From assembly GCF_015706575.1 (NCBI RefSeq), contig NW_024037075.1, positions 13,205,746 to 13,269,745 on the forward strand: DNA of 64,000 nt, read 5' to 3'. Each line of letters starts with the position of its first letter. The stretch's first letter is position 1. Shown here in pieces: positions 1 to 12,706 of this stretch. The translations under genes and the position numbers were made by a program. The DNA comes from Patiria miniata. Taxonomy: Eukaryota; Echinodermata; Asteroidea; Valvatida; Asterinidae. The notes under the pieces were generated by a model. The model did not search any database, was not told the origin of the DNA, and was given only the letters and a program-made list of their open reading frames with translations.

Positions 1-2735
1 TCGTTACATTGCTACAGTAACGTCTATCAATGCTATCGTTCCAAAGCCTGTAACGCCATCTATTTGTTGTGATTTCTTGTGACAAGGGTAGTGCAACCGG
101 GAAAGACCGACAAGGCCTCGGGATCCGACCACGGACAACGGACAACGGACTTTCGTTTTCCACTGCCACAATAGCTAGTCGTATAGTTCACAAGATTTTT
201 CATTTCTGCATTGTTTTTCCTTTTTTTCATGGGTGATTTGTCATTTCAAGTGATTGTCACTTTTATCGTTCAATTAAATGAATAACCATTCCTCAGTTCT
301 GAATTCACAAACAATTATAAAAATCACTAGTTTCTCCAAAAGCAAACTCAGACCACATGCATGGTCATGCCAGTCTTTATATTGGTTTGGAAAAAAACAC
401 ATGCATCATAAGGAGATATTCCGATTGACTAGTGTCTAAACAATTGAGAGGGATTAGTTCCTCAAACCCGTCATGAAGTTTTCGTTGGGGAGTACATGTA
501 CAGTACTAAAATACCAACACGGCGACTAACATGCCACAAATTTAAAGTGGACTAGTCATTCTCAGTGGTCTTCATCATAAAAACAATGATAATATCAGAT
601 ACATACAACAAAAGTCAGTGATTAAAATTACCAGTATCGAAAATAGCGTGTCTTCTACTACCCAATACGTTTTAGAGCTCACAACGTTTTGGCACGATCG
701 TCTAACAAACCTCTTTACGTAATGAGGGAAAAGTTGCATACTTTAAATTAACGCAATAATTGTATTGAAAACGAAATACACTCGTTCACAATCAGAAATC
801 TTGAGTTCTTTCTTCGTTCTTCTGTGTAGTAACCTTATAAGCACGGTAGTTTAATTCTGTGCTAGTTCGTTAATAAAATAGCGTGGCAGCTAATTCAATA
901 AAGCAAATGGACTTGTTTCAGTGTGCCTTATTGACGTGTTTTCATTACAGAGGAAATTCGATAAAGGGTTAATCTTTCCATTTCTTTGCGATATTCAGAG
1001 AGTAGCCCTTTCTCACAATTCTTCACGGTTGTGACCAAACGGGTCTTGATTTTTGTACACTCACCAAATTTGAAGTAGAGTTACATAAAGAACTGTGGCC
1101 TCACTCCTTTTGTTTCTGTAAATACGTTTAAGATGTTGGAACATCTCCTACAATGGCTGTGAGACTGACTGGCTTGTTACATGTGATTCCTCCCGGTATC
1201 ACTCGGTGAATAATTATCGGTCAATTTGATCTGGTTGGACATTCGTTTTACACTTCTGAAAATAATGGAAGCGTCGTTCCCCTAGACTTGGTTATACATG
1301 TACTTGGTTAAAATAGATCCTACTGTAACTATGGAAAATACGATTTATAGCAAATTTCAGTATCGAATAAACCTAGTTTGCACTCAAGTCACCGAACTGT
1401 GTTTTTTAAAGGTTTTTTTTCAAGTTTTTAAAATCTTAAATGATAGTGATTTTCATTTTAAACCATCTGATCCCTATAATTAGAGAGCACATTGTGAAAA
1501 TCTGCATACTTACAAGTGTCATAGACAGAGGGCGCAATTTTCTCGCCAACTGGTATTACTACACGATGGAAGTTACTCACATCAACGCTAGGAATCGGTG
1601 AAAATTTTAGAATTTGTAAGAATTAAGCACGGTGACCATTAAAAAGAATGAAGCTGGGAAACAAAGCCTTCGAACCAAGGCTACGGAGGTCGTGCAGTCA
1701 CTTAGCTATATTGAATAGCTTGTGCATTGGTCAAGCCTATAGGAGGCGCATTGCGCATACGTTACACCGCCCAACACATTGTCATCAAGTGACGTCATGT
1801 GCATGTGTACTATAGTTTCTCTTTTCCAATAAATATAGCCAACTAGCCGTGATATCTAGGTTACTAGTACACGTTAAAGTAGTTTCAATACATCTTCCAC
1901 CTGAAATGGTGATCAAACGCTTTGAACGAAATAATAATAATAAGAAGAACACATAACACGTTTTATCAAATTAGGTTTTGCCCTTCACCGACGTTTAAAC
2001 ACTGTGTACTCAGTGTGTTACCTCCAACTCCAACAAAAATTCCATCTTATATTAACACGTTTACTGTGGTTTTAACATGGAAATATGAACAGAAGGAGTC
2101 AGAACTCCAGTATTTCAAAGTATTATAAGATCATCGCCGCGCTCGAAAGCAACAATGAAATGCACCTGGCGGCCAGATTATTCAGTCGCTCACTATAGGC
2201 CTACGCTAATATATTAAATAGAAATCCGGCTCTAGCGGTAGAAGAAAGAGTTTGCGTAATACGCATGCACAGTTGTCATACATCGCCAAAAATGAATAAT
2301 TTTGAAAGTGTTTGTTCGGAGTTGGCTAATATAATACTGGCTATATCAATGTGGTCAACATCTGAAACAATCATTTCATGACTAACAAAATGCTCTATGC
2401 CTTCAGTATGAAAACTTTTGACATTTTCCAAAATATCACATTTATATATTTTTCAAAAAGAGCAACGACGTGACATGACTTAATATACAGCATATAGGGA
2501 GGTTGTTTGTTATACCAACTAAAAAGAAGGCGACGATCACCGTGTTCAAACTGAAGGCCGCTTGCATTCACGCTTTGAATGGGCGAGGCCTGCGGTCACA
2601 TGGCGCTTTAGCTATGGACATTTCCGAGGGATTGGAATGTTAACGGTCAAAATTTAAATCGCCCAAGAGTTCTGACTCCTTCCTTTCATCGCGTATATTT
2701 GTGCCTTCCACTTTCTCTCGTACCCCTGCAAACAG

Positions 2736-2971
2736 GGCGCTGGGATACTCTGATGAGCTTCACAGAATCTTGTGAAGGAATTGACCTATGTATAAAGCAT
2801 CTGGCTGCAGCTGTTCAAGACCGCAGTTATGATACAATGTGCGCAAATGCTCTCCAAAAACTTCCCATAGAAATGCGCGCATTCCACACCAAATGTGATT
2901 TCTGTTTCATTGCAGACCATGTGGACAAAATTTTGACTGTTCGTGATTCGAAACAGAGCCTGAGAAAGTGA
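2736..2971 (+). CDS. Possible terminal exon of unknown protein (copy A only)
   Basis: An open frame follows a pyrimidine-rich stretch ending in AAACAG at 2,735, a plausible splice acceptor. It runs about 78 codons (including residues such as CKHLAAAV-like and FCFIADHVDK) to a TGA at 2,969-2,971. An AATAAA-type signal follows near 3,040. It lies in the 1.4 kb of copy A that has no counterpart in copy B. I do not recognise the protein. It could be the last exon of another gene, a retrocopy fragment or chance. No upstream exon was found. Confidence 0.2.
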
Positions 2972-3215
2972 CGGGAATTGTAAATTTACAACACAGATAA
3001 GTTTTACAGAATTTCCTACATTATTACGTTTTTCAACAAAAATAAAACGTCTCTAAATTGGAATAAAAGAGTAATGAATCAATCTTTACGACCGTTTCAA
3101 ACCTTGCAGAGTCATGACCTTGATGACGCTCTGGTCACAGGTTGCCCAAAATCTAACCAATCAGAGCGTGAATTCATCAGTTTGCAGGGCGGGGTACGAA
3201 AGAACCTTCCACTTT

Positions 3216-4020
3216 GTTTGTCTATTGTGCCCAGGTATCCCACTCGACGCCATCAGCCTTGGCTTAGTAAATGCGGCATGACATAATCAGTCTTTCTTAC
3301 TCAAATTTTTGTTTCAATAGGTCTATTGATGTTCTTTCCCTTAAAAATCTGAGTTTTTAGGAATAAGGGGACCTTATGAATAGCCCATTGCGGGTGTATT
3401 CACTTGGGGGTTATACTTGCTGCACATGCGCAGTGGGAGACATCTACTATAGTCTTCCCATGTTGGCGACATTTTACCAACATATTCTGGCGCTATGGTG
3501 GCATAGAATGTCCAAAATTTCCATTATGTGAGTTTTCCCAAAGTTTTTCCCCAAAAAATTATACACTCAAAATAAGTTGCCAATAAAACTCACCATTATA
3601 ATCAGCTGGGCTACATTTCTTTAAAAGGAATATTCGTTGCCTTCTTTTTGCCATGCAAATTGACCGTGAATTATACTGATAAAGAGCAAATCAATCAATT
3701 GTGAATTAAAAAAAACCACAATTGTGGCTCCCTATTTATCACCTGGAAGGGAACATCGACATTGCTGGCTTCACTTCCATAGATCTCCCTTATACCTAAA
3801 AACTTACATTTTTAAGGGAAAAAACAATCTTAATCAAAGAAATCACTGCTTGCGAAAAGACTACTACATCATTTGAATACGGAGCATCAATAGACCTATT
3901 GAAACAAAAATTAGAGTAAGAAAGAATAATTTGTCATGCCATATTTAAGTTTTATAAAGGGACAAGGCTGATGGCCTCGATTATGGCCTCGATTGGGATA
4001 CCTGGGCACAATGAGACAAG
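3216..4020. repeat. Foldback (inverted-repeat) element upstream of lectin copy A
   Basis: Arms of about 110-150 bases are inverted copies of each other. ATTGTGCCCAGG at 3,224-3,235 pairs with CCTGGGCACAAT at 4,001-4,012. TTTGTTTCAATAGGTCTATT near 3,308 pairs with AATAGACCTATTGAAACAAA near 3,890. It lies just before the 5' end of the copy A signal-peptide exon and has no counterpart in copy B. No target duplication is clear. Confidence 0.7.
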
Positions 4021-5587
4021 GCTAAGCAGAAGGCACAAATATATACGTGATATACGTGGCTTCTCGTCTACGCACTGGAAACACCACACTCCCGCAGACC
4101 CAGTTGAGCCGACCACACCTTGTCAACCACCAAGAGAGAGAATGTTTCGTCTTTTCCTTCTTACTCTGGCGTTGTGCCATGCTGTCTTTGCATTTCCACA
4201 GGAAGCCAATAACGAGGTGGGCTTTTAACAATTTTGTAGCACTGTTATAGTCACAGAGCAAGCATTTATAAATATGCATTTTCCTACTTGTGTTTGACAT
4301 TATAGACTTGCAAAACTCTAAGGGAGTGAATCGTGTGCAATTGAACTGGGTGGTAGAACGCAAGCCAGATAATATGCAAAATAGATTCAATCCCTTCTCG
4401 AGCCGATTTCTTCTGTTTTAACCAATAATAATCATGCCCAACTGTTTACTGAAAGGTCCTGATACTAGTTATACATAGTTGTGGAATGACTTCGGCCTTA
4501 ATATTCTGCCTTGGTATTTTGCCTTGACATCAGACTAAAAAAATTGAGATTTTCTGTATGTGTTGACTAGTCACGAAATAGGCCTGGAAAGTGAAAATAT
4601 AGTAAGGATCAGGAAGGATTCCAATCTTTGGCCGTCACTAATTTTTCCTTTCAGTGGCCTATCAGCCATCAGAGAGTGATAAATGTCCTTAAAGTCAAAT
4701 CTAGCAGGGAAAATATTGAAGTATTTACTGAGAAAACACAGACATTTTCAGACCAGTCTCATACGGTTTGTGAATAAGGTTAAAAGTTATGGCCAGATAT
4801 AGGAATCTTTCCTATAATAATATTAAGCTGAAAAAAAGAGAACTCGAGTACTTTCACCACGTTTTCGTTTCGAGCCGCAAACATTTACATGCTTTGCAAA
4901 ATTCTTGTAGCGTTTCAGGTCTTATTTATGGAGTGATACAGATATATGAAGTATCAAAGTTTTACATTGGTTTTTCTCTATCAAGGATGAACTTTCACGA
5001 GACATGAACTGTTAAAGCGTGCCTTGGAAAGGAAGTACTTGGATCAGGCAGGTATGTGTTGTGTGGTCAAACCTATAGAGTAAGGAGCAAGATTAAAGAT
5101 GTAGTTTAACCTTTTTTTGTGTGTCATTGGAGGAAAATGAAACGTTCTACCTCTTTTAACCCGCTGTAATAAGAAAGACTTTGAAATCAAGTTATCAAAT
5201 AAAAAGGGATGGTACGGTAATTAAGTAAGGCAAAATAGGTTTTGATTTTTAAAATAAAATAAATAATAATAATTAAATCGGGCTTAGAAACTTTTAAATT
5301 CCTGGCTTTGACCTTCAAAATAAAGCCTTGTTTTGAATTGATAAGAGTTCAGGCGCTTCCATTGCTAAATTCCCGCCTTTTCTCAGCTATCAGCCACAAC
5401 CCCATGGCTCAATTCTTGCGGCGAGTGAACTCGCATCACTACACTGTATACTATCAATGGGGACGTCTCTATAGTCCGATTTCCCATTGTTTTATACGTC
5501 CCACTGGCCCGACGTCCCATTGGTCTATACGTCCCATTGGTCCGACGTCCCATTAGTCGTACGGCTCATTCAGGGTTAGGGTTATAA

Positions 5588-6100
5588 CAACTTCGTCCCC
5601 AGTGCTTACTTTATTTCCAACATCGTTTCCAATAGTAAACCCTGGATAGGAAACTTTCTTCCTGTATCCTGATTCGATATCGCACTTTTTGGCTAGAAAT
5701 GGATTTATATCGTGTACTTGGTGTTGTTATTCGCAACGTGCAGTACGTGTTTTCGTGGTCATTCGTCCATGCCTTCTCGAAAATATTCATTTACTTTCCA
5801 ATTTGTTCATATTAATATGAAATGTGATACTGCATGTTGTCTTGATAAGATCGTAACAGTTTAATTGAAAAAAATCGTGTTTTCGTAGCTCACGCAATGC
5901 TCGCGCTGCGACAATTTGACTCTGTTTTTACCCCAGACGCCACATACAAAAAAATGCGAATGTAACGCACAGACAGGCACCAGACTAGTCTTAATTTGGA
6001 TACGTGTTCAAAAATTTTGCACATGCAAATGATCCAATACCAGGGTGAGAGAGCAGGTAGTGGTGGGCGCGTGCTGCTCGACACCCTGGGGACGAGGTTG
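5588..6100. mobile_element. 513-bp TIR element (CAACCTCGTCCC family), copy 1
   Basis: The ends are CAACTTCGTCCCC and GGGGACGAGGTTG. Its length of 513 bases equals that of the copy at 26,416-26,928, where the element is inverted. It carries no coding capacity. Flanks are GGGTTATAA and GGGTTAAGG, an imperfect 9-bp duplication. The lectin copy B locus carries the same insertion at 19,055-19,565, so it entered before the duplication. Confidence 0.8.
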
Positions 6101-6154
6101 GGGTTAAGGATAAGGGTCAGTCAACCTGAACCATGTTTCATCTGACCAATGGGA

Positions 6155-6359
6155 CAGTGGCGCACTCAAGGGGGGGGGGGGGGGGCTGGGGGGGGGCTTG
6201 AGCCTTTTGTCGAGTAGTATAATAGGGGTGTAATAGGGACGCCAGAATAAAAATTCTGCGGCCAAAAAAATTGGGCAACATTTTTTTTTTTAATTAAACT
6301 TATGAAATGTTTGGAAAAAAATTGGGGCTCCCCAAAGCCAAATCCTGGGTGCGCCACTA
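6155..6359. mobile_element. hAT-type MITE, 205 bp (copy A)
   Basis: It starts CAGTGGCGCAC and ends GTGCGCCACTA. It is flanked on both sides by the 8-bp duplication CAATGGGA (6,147-6,154 and 6,360-6,367). CAGTGGCG ends with an 8-bp duplication are characteristic of hAT transposons. The inside is poly-G and A/T-rich, with no transposase. The orthologous insertion in copy B is at 19,620-19,848. Confidence 0.88.
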
Positions 6360-6870
6360 CAATGGGACGTCGGACTTGGAGATTAACCACTATCAATTAC
6401 ATCGAAGGCTGTTTCCGGTACTTCATTGCCAGATTTCAGACATGACTGTATAGGCCTACTATACGGCATCGGTAAAATTATTAGACAAACCTTTACGCAA
6501 TGCAATACGCCAATTTGTTGGACAGGCGTGCATAAGTATAATGGAACGGACTAACATCAACCAATCTTTGAACAATTTAAAAATTTTATTCCGATTTCAA
6601 TGGGTTTTTTTCCATGTTCGAACAGCTCCTGCGGTTACATTGGTAGATATCGTCAACCTTCAAACAGAACAGAGTTCCACCCTCGTATTCAATGACGTCA
6701 CTTACGGTTCTGGTAACGCAGTGGACAAGAATTTCAACTCGGATCTGATCCAGGGACGAAGCTGCGCGCACACAGGTAAATCAGTCGTTTATCTATAGAT
6801 AGCTGATACTCACGGGCTGGGTTAGTGAAGTGATATTTTCCTCGCATTTCACTATGTTCAAAGGTACATG

Positions 6871-7632
6871 CAGTGGCGGCGCCAGACTCTTGTGGATGGG
6901 GGGGGGGGGGCAATTGGGGGGCAAAGAAATATTTTGGGGGGGGGGGGGGCTGTCAAAAAAAAATCTTATGCCTCATGTGTACGCCCATTGTCAATGGTCC
7001 GGAAATAAGCCACTAGAGCAGCTTAGATGTGTAGTCGTTTTTATGAATGAGAAATGCATCTAACCGCAGAATGGTCTGTATACCAAATGTACAAAGACGT
7101 TGGCTGCACAGTATATGGGATCCGTGCGCCAACGAAAGAGGGCGCCCTTTTACCTAGCAACGACGTCCCATGGGCGGGACATTTAGCTGGATAACGCGCG
7201 CCGTTCCTTGTGTGTGACGCACGTACACCATGTACCAGGGGGTGATGCACACGCAGTGGTACGGCCGCACGTCACGGCAAAATTGCAGTCGGGCAAGACA
7301 GCGTCGGTCGGTCACCCCCACTGTTCCTTCTTTGCCAGTGAGGGGGTACTTGTGAACAGAGCGGATACGGCTGTATGAATACATGTGTGGCGTGTTTTGT
7401 CTGCCAAAGTACCAATAATTATTATGCTTTCATCGGCCAACAAATTAATGTGTCCACATTTTATGAATCTTAACAGCGAAGAAAATAAATCTATTTGTTG
7501 ATAATTTTTTGGGAAAAAACTGGGGGGGGGGGGGGGGGGGGGGGCGGGGCGGGGCAGGGCAATGTGCGTACAGCCCTTCCCATACGTTAACACGCATACC
7601 CCCCCCCCCCCCTCCCCGTAGCGCCGCCACTG
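6871..7632. mobile_element. hAT-type MITE, 762 bp (copy A)
   Basis: Ends are CAGTGGCGGCGCCAG and GCGCCGCCACTG. The right flank is CATCAATG. The left flank is shortened to CATG, while the copy B insertion keeps CATCAATG on both sides. There are long poly-G and poly-C runs near both ends. It lies in lectin intron 3, and no transposase frame is seen. Confidence 0.85.
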
Positions 7633-9084
7633 CATCAATGGAACATCTCAGCCTGGGACTTGCATGCTTTGTAACACTCCCCGTCTGAATCAGATGTATA
7701 TCAAGTTTTATTTACTTTCGTTTATTGTAGCACCTCAGAACAACCCGTGGTGGAGAGTGTATCTTCGTGAGCCTCACTGTATTGTGCAGGTCGGCATTGT
7801 GAACCGTGGAGACGGCGACTGTGAGTTACAAAACTCGTGTTCAAATTTACACTAGGAAGATCGGTTTGCTCTGATTTTTTGTGTCTTTAAAATTGGCCCA
7901 GTTTGGTTTAAATATTTTATAAAGCCTCTCTTTTTATATACCCTCATTTCCAGAATAAAACTTTTAAGTCATTCTATTCGAGTGACATTTACTCCCATGA
8001 CTGACTAGGGACCAGACGAAATTCATTCAGTCGGATAGATCGACCTTTTCACCAGAGTCTCTATAACAAGAGCGAGTGCACAATAAGCTCTGGCCGTCTT
8101 GCATACAAGTCAAAAATGCAACGCACAAAAGTGCGACGTCGATGGCACATAAATAATGAAACACAATACTTTAGATTTCTGCCTCGATTCATAGCACTCT
8201 GTGATAAATACCAGTGACTTTAACATTACTGCACATTTCTTGCCTCCATGTACAAACTTTTCAAAAACGTCTTTCCTACAATACAATTAAGTATTTAATT
8301 TATTTTGTTTGCTTTTTTTGAAAATGAAAATTTGGTAGCCACATTTTGTGGGAAACTTGGGGGCTTATTTTGGTCATTTTGGTAAGTTTTTTTTCGTTTG
8401 TTTTAGTCCAAAATCAGTCTGGTCCCTTGTTTCACTCTTTAGAATCTTAGAAGGATAATCGATTTCTTCCTTTTCTTATTTTGCTATCGCATTCTTTTTT
8501 TTTACAATAATGAACTAGGAGCTAGAGTATCCAAAGATGATGCAGGGATGAGTGCAACTTTCGAAAATACGAACTTTGCTCAAAGCAATGTTCTTTGTAA
8601 ATTCAGTTTCGTCTTGAGATAATCTGGCTATATACGAGTGGTAGATGAAACACCGGCATAGTCGGTCATTATAAACAGAAACATTAATTTTACCTCATCT
8701 TATGTCTAACATTAAATCATTTCTTTCACACAGATGACCGTTTGGCCGGAGCTGTGGTGCGTGTAGGCGGACCAGCGTGCGGCTCACCAGTTACCGCGCA
8801 GTCGGCCAACATTCCCGGCGGGATGAACCTCGTCATTTGCGATAAGCCAATTGCGGGAGATCAGATCGTTATTCACATTCCAAGAGACGGGGCCATTTTG
8901 CAGATTTGCGAAGTCCAGGTCTGGGCCGTTCCCATGAAATTTTGCATGTAGAGCATGGAGGTAAGAATAACTCGCATATCTGTGCCTTCAAAAGATTAAG
9001 GCTAAAGAGGTCACAGCATATTGCATGAAATTGTTGCATTTGTTCTTCGTCGTTTACTTTTAAAACAAAACAAAATCGGTTCCC

Positions 9085-9633
9085 TAGACCATTAGGCCAA
9101 AAACGTCTCCGGTTTCTGGTACGGAGCTTGCCCAGAAAGTGGTGCGGTGACGCGGCTTTTTTTTTTTACCTGTTTTTTTTTTTTTGCTTCAAATGTCGGC
9201 TGATGACTGCAAATGGTGCCCGACTAAACTTAGTGCAAATATAATATGGGAGTCCAGAGAGGCCACATAAAGATATATTCTCGATCATAACCCCATCTAA
9301 AAACACGTTAAAATTGTGCAGCAGCAGGATTCCAGTCAAACCAGTGAGTTTGGCGGTTTTGAGGCATCATCTTTCATTGAAAAAAAAAACGTTTTCATTT
9401 TGCCGACGCACATGGCTACGGCGACGCGCGAGCATACCAGAAACCGGAGACTTTTTTTTTGGCCTTATCATGTTGCGGCCATATTGATTATTTCCCATTC
9501 CAATCAACGTAACCAAAGCGAGGCTGGAAGGAAAAATAGTCTGGTTCCTTTTTGCACAAACACATCATTCAGTACTGATAATGGATACAGGGAACATGAC
9601 TGAAATGGTGGCAGCATGCATGATACAGGTCTA
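9085..9633. mobile_element. TAGACC-type MITE with nested Harbinger MITE
   Basis: Outer element with ends TAGACCATTA and a right end that reads TAGACCTG on the other strand; the TA is probably the target duplication. Without the nested 370-bp insertion and its TTA duplication the outer element is about 176 bases. That matches the empty copies at 22,562-22,738 (177) and 58,917-59,089 (173). Confidence 0.8.
9095..9464. mobile_element. PIF/Harbinger-type MITE, 370 bp
   Basis: Terminal inverted repeats read GGCCAAAAACGTCTCCGG at the left and TCCGG...GGCC in complement at the right. TTA flanks both sides (9,092-9,094 and 9,465-9,467). The empty site in copy B reads CCATTATCATG with a single TTA. 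A 3-bp TWA duplication with GGCC-type ends fits PIF/Harbinger. There is no coding sequence. Confidence 0.9.
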
Positions 9634-10232
9634 TTGCTGGTGTTAGAGGGGCCAGCCTATAGTGCTCTTTCTTTCTACCGGGCTTGAGTCGCTGACTGTC
9701 CTTGTGACTTAGAATGCTCCAGTCTTTAATACCCAAGTTGCCCCAAAAGTTTGAAATATTCATGTACTGCTCTGAACGCATGAATCGGCTAAACTCCGCC
9801 GCATTGATTGTGTAGTCAGTGAAAACACTACCCCCTTCCAGTGAATAGCCGTTCTTTATCGATTCAATAGAATATAATATTGTACGTGCGTATAACTAGG
9901 GTTTTGTTTGCCCGTTGCAAAATAGAATTTTCGTCTGGTCAATCCATTTTCACCGTCCCGATTTTGCTTTTGAAATCTCCATCCCCTTGCAATCTTCCAC
10001 TCTGCCCCCCCCCCCCCCCCCCCCGTGACCTGGGAAAAGCTTTGCTAATTAAGCTTGCCTGCTTGTATTTTGACATTATTTTGGCTACCCAGAGTTGGGA
10101 ATTAAGCAAAATAATAAGGTTCATAACTTATATTTTCTTTCATATATATTTCATTGTGACGGTCTAAAGCCCATACACAAAAGAATTAAAAACTGGCCTA
10201 TTTTATGGACAAGAAGTTAAATGCATACATAA

Positions 10233-11044
10233 TTATGTCCTACAACGCATACGGTCTGTTCTTATACTCAAACTACCACCTCAAGATATGGAGTCAACTA
10301 CTGAGGTCCTCGCAAGCGGAAATTGCAAGTGGTATTTACGCGACTTACGATTGATTGATTTACGATTCAACCTGCCCAAAAAGATACGCGTGCGTTTAAG
10401 TTATGACTATTAACTATTGACTATTTATGTAGACTAGCTAACAGCACTGGGCACCCTATGAGCAATGTGCATTTCACATCAAAATGTTGAGATGTACTAT
10501 GTGAGTCTGGTGAAATAACTATTGAAATGGCAATCATACTCACCCCAGTTGGTATAGTATAAGGCCAAAAAAAGTCTCCGGTTTCTGGTATGCGCGCGCG
10601 TCGCCGTAGCCATGCGCGTCGGCAAAAGGAAAAAGGTTTTTTTTCAATGAAAGATGATGTCTCAAAACTGCAACATTCACTGGTTTGACTGGAATCCTGC
10701 TGCTGCACAATTTCAACGTGTTTTTAGATGGGGTTATGATCGAGAATAAGCTTTATGTGGCTTCTCTGGACTCCCATGTAATTACACTAAGTCTAGTCGG
10801 GCACCATTTGCAGTCATCAGCCGACATTTGAGGCAAAAAAATCAGGTGAATAAAAAAAAATTAAAAAACGCGTCGCCGCACCATTTTTTGGGCAAGCTCC
10901 ATACCAGTAACCGGAGACTTATTTTTTGGGGGCCTAATCATGGGGAGAATAGGCCTACGCACTTATACTACTAAAAATATGCTGTTACATAAGTCTTTTC
11001 GCGGAGTTTCTCATGTGTCTTTTTTATAGCAGAGTTTTCAAAGA
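10233..11044. other. Spacer between lectin duplication units
   Basis: Unique sequence that separates unit A from unit B. Apart from the Harbinger-type MITE at 10,563-10,934 it holds no gene or recognised repeat. Confidence 0.7.
10563..10934. mobile_element. PIF/Harbinger-type MITE, 372 bp (inverted second copy)
   Basis: Same family as 9,095-9,464 in the opposite orientation. It is flanked by TAA on both sides (10,560-10,562 and 10,935-10,937), the complement of TTA. It lies in the unique spacer between duplication units A and B, about 1.1 kb from its sister copy. Confidence 0.88.
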
Positions 11045-11062
11045 ATTTGTTACATTGCTAGA

Positions 11063-11730
11063 GTATACAAATATTGAATGCTTCGAGTGGTGTAGTAAAA
11101 CTAGCCTCCCGAGCTAGGTGGCCGAGGGAAAATAGAATGCTCCATGGATCACCGAGGGAGGCTAGTTTTACTTCACCAAGAGATAAATCATTATATATTG
11201 TTTTACAACACTTCAACCACAGATTCTGCTTGGTTTTAATATTTTAAATTATCTAAATCTGAACACAGTTGAAATAAACTTCAATTTCAATACAAAATTG
11301 GTTGAAAATGTATTTCTCTCTTCCAAACTACCCCTTCGTTAAATGTTTGAACCCAACTCTGTGGCGCGCTTCTCTTTGGAACAAAGCGCACAACGCGCAC
11401 ACAAGCATGCATTTGCACACACATGCCGCGCCGTGGAAATAGTACTTTTGTTGCTAATGGTGTAGTGCTTTGGTTGCTACGGGCTTAGTACTTTTGGCCG
11501 TGCACAGAAAGATAGCCAAAATAGAAAGTATCATGTGACTCGCTCTCGGCCAATCAAGACACAGAATCTGCGGGTGAGGTGTTATAATAACGTTTAACGT
11601 AACGTAAAACTAGCCTCCCTTGGTGGTCCATGGACCATTCTATTTTCCCTCGGCTACGCCTCGGGAAAATAGAATGTCCATGGATCAGCTAGTTTTACTA
11701 TACTACTCGAAGCATTCAATATTTGTATAC
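11063..11730. mobile_element. TIR element, 668 bp, with internal palindromes
   Basis: The ends are perfect complements over about 26 bases, beginning GTATACAAATATTGAATGCT. Further inside, AAACTAGCCTCCC and a GGAAAATAGAATG block also occur inverted. It interrupts the very start of duplication unit B. The uninterrupted sequence is at 1-40 in unit A. The outer TATA could be the target duplication, so the exact edge is uncertain by a few bases. Confidence 0.8.
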
Positions 11731-12706
11731 TATCAACGCTATCGTTCCAAAGCCTATAACGCTATATATTTGTTGTGATTTCTTGTGACAAGGGTCGTGC
11801 AACCGGGAAGGACCGACAAGGCCACGGGATCGACAAGACCACGGACAACGGACAACGGACTTTCGTTTCCACTGCCACAATAGCTAGTCGTATAGTCCTT
11901 TTGATTGTCACTTTTATCGTTCAATTAAATGAATAACCATTCCTCGATTCTGAATTCACAAACAATTATAAAAATCACTAGTTTCTCCAAAAGCAAACTC
12001 AGACCACATGCATGGTCATGCCAGTCTTTATATTGGTTTGGAAAAAAACACATGCATCATAAGGAGATATTCCGACTGACTAGTGTCTAAACAATTGAGA
12101 AAGATTAGTTCCTCAAACCCGTCATGAAGTTTTCATTGGGGAGTACATGTACAGTACTAAAATACCAACACGGCGACTAACATGCCACGAATTTAAAGTG
12201 GACTAGTCATTCTCAGTGGTCTTCATCATAAAAACAATGATAATATTAGATACATACAACAAAAGTCAGTGATTAAAATTACCAGTATCGAAAATAGCGT
12301 GACTTTTACTACCCAATACGTTTTAGAGCTCACAGCGTTTTGGCACACTCGTCTAACAAACCTCTTTACGTAATGAGGGAAAAGTTGCATACTTTAAATA
12401 AACGCAATAATTGTATTGAAAACGAAATACACTCGTTCACAATCAGGGATCTTGAGTTCTTTCTTCGTTCTTTTGTGCAGTAGCCTTAGAAGCACGGTAG
12501 TTCAATTCTGTGCTAGTTCGTTAATAAAATAGCGTGGCAGCTAATTCAATAAAGCAAATGGACTTGTTTCAGTGTGCCTTATTGACGTGTTTTCATTACA
12601 GAGGAAATTCGATAAAGGGTTAATCTTTCCATTTCTTTGCGATATTCAGAGAGTAGCCCTTTCCTGCAATTCTTCACGGTTGTGACCAAACGGGTCTTGA
12701 TTTTTG

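Larger units (their letters stand above)
4142..8951 (+). pseudogene. F-type lectin, copy A (frameshifted in exon 2)
   Basis: Exons by homology to copy B are 4142-4216 (signal peptide), 4986-5051, 6626-6775, 7731-7820 and 8734-8960, with the stop at 8949-8951. All splice sites are GT-AG. Exon 2 is 66 bases against 67 in copy B, because one G is missing from the run after the second Met codon. This moves the frame and gives a TAA three codons later. Exons 3-5 are still open and keep the lectin residues: the SCAHT histidine, NPWWRV, and NRGDGD followed by R. There is no counterpart of the copy B TATA box, and the 3'-UTR exon is missing because the duplication ends in the last intron. I infer a young pseudogene. 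A sequencing error in exon 2 would be the alternative, but the altered promoter and missing 3' exon would remain. Confidence 0.75.
1..10232. repeat. Segmental duplication, unit A (F-type lectin locus)
   Basis: This stretch is collinear with 11,045-23,229, with high identity by eye broken only by small indels and discrete insertions. It starts before the window edge. Homology ends inside the last lectin intron: both copies read the same up to a shared GCATACAT at about 10,225-10,232 and then diverge. Insertions found only in this unit are a foldback element upstream of exon 1 and a Harbinger-type MITE at 9,095-9,464. Bases 1-2,680 hold no gene that I recognise. Confidence 0.93.

Noticed and set aside
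5560-5590. Telomere-like GGGTTAGGGTT
   Set aside because: Only two units; it lies inside a dispersed repeat at the edge of the 513-bp element.
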